Shown here: positions 63,730 through 64,000 of the stretch, one piece after another
Position numbering within the stretch: the first letter of the stretch is position 1
How the letters are laid out: every line of letters begins with the position of its first letter
Source of the DNA: Candidatus Anaerostipes excrementavium
GTDB lineage: Bacteria; Bacillota; Clostridia; Lachnospirales; Lachnospiraceae
DNA: 64,000 nt
Direction of reading: 5' to 3'
NCBI GenBank assembly: GCA_019114985.1
Contig: DXEM01000031.1
Coordinates: forward strand, 62,001-126,000
Notes under the pieces: generated by a model
Told to the model about the DNA's origin: nothing
The model's database searches: none
Seen by the model: only the letters and a program-made list of their open reading frames with translations
Position numbers and translations under genes: made by a program

Positions 63730-63758
63730 TTGACAGTCAAAAATGAAAATGATAATAT
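63730..63758 (+). promoter_or_regulatory. Sigma-A promoter of the cysteine desulfurase gene
   Basis: A perfect TTGACA (63730-63735), a 17-base spacer and TAATAT (63753-63758). Confidence 0.88.
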
Positions 63759-63770
63759 TACACTGTAAAA

Positions 63771-63787
63771 CCTACTTAATAGGTAGG
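63771..63787 (+). promoter_or_regulatory. IscR-like dyad operator
   Basis: CCTAC-N7-GTAGG (also ACCTA-N5-TAGGT in another register) lies just after the predicted transcription start of the desulfurase gene. Rrf2-family iron-sulfur regulators use CCTACT-type dyads; assignment is by resemblance and context. Confidence 0.55.
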
Positions 63788-63881
63788 GATTGTAAGAATG
63801 GAACATCATACGATATATAATATGGTCATTTTCGGCCATTTCAAGAAATAGTGATAAGATAGCGAAAGGCAGGGATAGTAA

Positions 63882-64000
63882 ATGGGAAAGTTCATATACT
63901 TAGATCATGCGGCAACGACGGCGGCCAGACCAGAGGTAGTCGAGGCGATGCTGCCATATTTTACAGAAAAGTTCTGGAATCCTTCCAGCGTGTATTCTCC
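63882..64000 (+). CDS. Cysteine desulfurase, NifS/IscS family (partial, 3' end cut off)
   Basis: The first 39 codons are present: [20 protein letters not shown], then [19 protein letters not shown]. The YLDHAATT start and the NPSS element are typical of class I cysteine desulfurases, which supply sulfur for iron-sulfur clusters and tRNA thiolation. The ATG has a purine-rich AGGCAGGGA upstream. About 90 bases of leader separate it from the IscR-like dyad. The catalytic Lys and Cys lie beyond the window. Confidence 0.9.
   Translation, partial: MGKFIYLDHAATTAARPEVVEAMLPYFTEKFWNPSSVYS

Overview
The window reads as a chromosomal segment of a spore-forming, Gram-positive anaerobe of the Clostridia, most likely family Lachnospiraceae. 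The evidence is the six-cysteine SCIFF peptide beside its radical-SAM maturase and a TIGR04086-type membrane protein, a fused SecDF, the sporulation genes spoIIAA-spoIIAB-sigF, spoIIID and a spoVB-like flippase, a class III fructose bisphosphatase, AGGAGG-type ribosome binding sites and A+T-rich intergenic DNA. Genus cannot be fixed from the sequence alone. No phage, insertion sequence, CRISPR array, rRNA operon or replication origin was found; most of the window is ordinary core genome.

Layout. 1-9.1 kb: tgt (cut by the window edge), yajC, a convergent PHP phosphoesterase, then TIGR04086 protein, scfA, scfB, secDF, recJ and a Cof-type HAD phosphatase. 9.1-9.4 kb: tRNA-Val and tRNA-Met behind a near-consensus promoter and before a terminator. 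9.4-20.1 kb: housekeeping (ispF, a GNAT, a beta-CASP nuclease, an HMA metal-binding protein, rluF, ligA, acetyl-CoA-type metA, a second HAD, folC, a TPR membrane protein). 20.2-28.6 kb: the sigma-F operon followed by rho, rpmE, a DUF1385 protein, prmC, prfA, nadE, and a cold-shock gene with an odd leader on the other strand. 28.9-36.2 kb: thioesterase, an uncharacterised protein, two G3E (COG0523) GTPases, spoIIID, an unknown protein, rarA, a structured small-RNA candidate and a SEC-C protein.

36.2-46.2 kb is the main accessory catabolic island: an AraC regulator divergent from a sugar ABC importer (lipoprotein, two permeases, MsmK-type ATPase), a GH36 alpha-galactosidase, a small membrane protein and a GH13 amylosucrase-like enzyme. 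Together they suggest uptake of raffinose-type oligosaccharides, removal of galactose, then cleavage of the resulting sucrose. 46.2-48.8 kb: a metallophosphoesterase and an unusual cytoplasmic ParB-like/Bmp fusion. 48.8-53.4 kb: a MarR regulator with a clear operator and a heterodimeric ABC exporter. 53.4-53.8 kb holds the most unusual DNA in the window, a dense array of perfect hairpins with a 96-bp direct repeat that starts inside the last codons of the exporter gene.

53.8-64 kb: a Gfo/Idh oxidoreductase, a cyclophilin lipoprotein, a MocR-type regulator whose PLP lysine is replaced by arginine, clpX, class III fbp, a subtilisin-family protease, a spoVB-like flippase and the start of a cysteine desulfurase behind a promoter with an IscR-like dyad. 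The strongest leads for something undescribed are the hairpin array, the 35.4-kb small RNA candidate, the ParB-like/Bmp fusion, the GTPase-DUF1980-like fusion and the lysine-less MocR protein.
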